From Deltaproteobacteria bacterium (lineage in GTDB: Bacteria; Desulfobacterota; GWC2-55-46), in contig JAKAIQ010000166.1 of the NCBI GenBank assembly GCA_021825035.1, positions 1 through 5,147 of the forward strand: a stretch of 5,147 bases of DNA, written 5' to 3'. Position numbers and translations under genes: made by a program. How positions within the stretch are numbered: position 1 is the first letter of the stretch; the number at the start of each line of letters is the position of its first letter. This document shows positions 4,767-5,147 of this stretch, piece by piece. The notes under the pieces are model-generated. The model was not told the origin of the DNA, did no database searches, and was given only the letters and a program-made list of their open reading frames with translations.

Positions 4767-5147
4767 TCAATATTCCATGAGCGTTTCGTACGCCTTCCTG
4801 ATCCTCTCCTTCGGCGGGATGAAGGCGTCTTCGAGGCGGGCCATGGGAGTGACGGCCTCAGGCCCGGCCACCCTCAGCACCGGGGCCTTCAGATACCCGA
4901 TGGCCTCCTCCGCGGCAAGGGCCGCTATCTCGGCGCCGAGCCCCATGTTCCTCGTGGCCTCGTGGACTATGACGAGGCGGCCGGTCTTTTTGACCGAAGC
5001 GAGTATCGTCTCCTCGTCGAGGGGCTTGAGCGTCATCAGGTCTATTATCTCGGCGTCGAAGCCCTCGGCGGCTTCGGAGGCCCTGTGGAGCATGGCGCCC
5101 CACGCGACCACGGTGAAGTCCTTGCCCTCCTGATGTACGCTCGCCTT
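4767..5147 (-). CDS. pdhB: 2-oxoacid dehydrogenase E1 component, beta subunit, C-terminal part
   Basis: The frame is open to the right edge, so 126 residues of an approximately 325-residue protein are visible; the GTG at 5111 is internal. E1 beta and E1 alpha together bind thiamine diphosphate, decarboxylate the 2-oxoacid and acylate the E2 lipoyl arm. The visible part is the transketolase C-terminal domain. It has GKDFTVVAWG, then EIIDLMTLKPLDEETILASV, KKTGRLVIVHEA, GAEIAALAAEEA, LKAPVLRVAGP and a final PPKERIRKAYETLMEY. These are the standard E1 beta landmarks; LKPLDEETI and VHEA in particular are well kept. The stop (TGA, 4769-4767) is 191 bases ahead of the E2 start on the same strand. 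The E1 alpha gene is expected further right, outside the window. Specificity (pyruvate or branched-chain) cannot be decided, so the symbol is provisional. Confidence 0.92.
   Translation of the reverse strand, partial: KASVHQEGKDFTVVAWGAMLHRASEAAEGFDAEIIDLMTLKPLDEETILASVKKTGRLVIVHEATRNMGLGAEIAALAAEEAIGYLKAPVLRVAGPEAVTPMARLEDAFIPPKERIRKAYETLMEY

Noticed and set aside
4588..4770. 60-codon open frame in the E1 beta/E2 spacer
   Set aside because: It has a TTG start overlapping the E1 beta stop, no ribosome-binding site and a basic, patternless product.
1..5147. CRISPR array, insertion sequence or rRNA/tRNA gene
   Set aside because: No regularly spaced repeats, transposase or recombinase coding sequence, terminal inverted repeats or structural RNA signature were seen on either strand.

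Overview
The window holds two GC-rich chromosomal blocks with an AT-rich cassette between them. The GC-rich genes strongly prefer AGG for arginine (19 of 23 Arg codons in the visible glgP part) and use ATA often for isoleucine (11 ATA against 9 ATC there). With a strong Shine-Dalgarno sequence before most genes, this suggests a GC-rich bacterium with unusual codon preference, perhaps from Desulfobacterota, Nitrospirota or a related uncultured group. That placement is inference and weakly held.

Left block (1-1740, + strand): the C-terminal part of a short-form alpha-glucan (glycogen/maltodextrin) phosphorylase, a probable intrinsic terminator, a complete Fe/Mn-family superoxide dismutase with all four metal ligands, and a very strong intrinsic terminator followed at once by a second hairpin.

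Middle cassette (about 1741-3282, visibly AT-rich): two short genes on the - strand, 10 bases apart, with their own extended -10 promoter. The first encodes a Panacea-domain (formerly DUF4065, SocA-like) antitoxin. The second encodes a 150-residue protein whose order and sequence pattern suggest a divergent MazF/PemK-like toxin. This is a two-gene toxin-antitoxin system in the usual antitoxin-first order. The cassette lies downstream of the dehydrogenase operon, on the same strand as it, and converges on the superoxide dismutase gene. Its base composition suggests horizontal acquisition. I saw no transposase, integrase or terminal repeats.

Right block (3283-5147, - strand): a 2-oxoacid dehydrogenase operon read right to left. 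It has the C-terminal third of the E1 beta subunit, a 191-base hairpin-rich spacer, and a complete E2 dihydrolipoamide acyltransferase with one lipoyl domain. Together these would form acyl-CoA from pyruvate or a branched-chain 2-oxoacid. E1 alpha is expected beyond the right edge, and E3 is not seen.

The most interesting item is the Panacea antitoxin paired with a poorly characterised putative toxin. The rest is mostly ordinary metabolism, with a superoxide dismutase variant worth noting.
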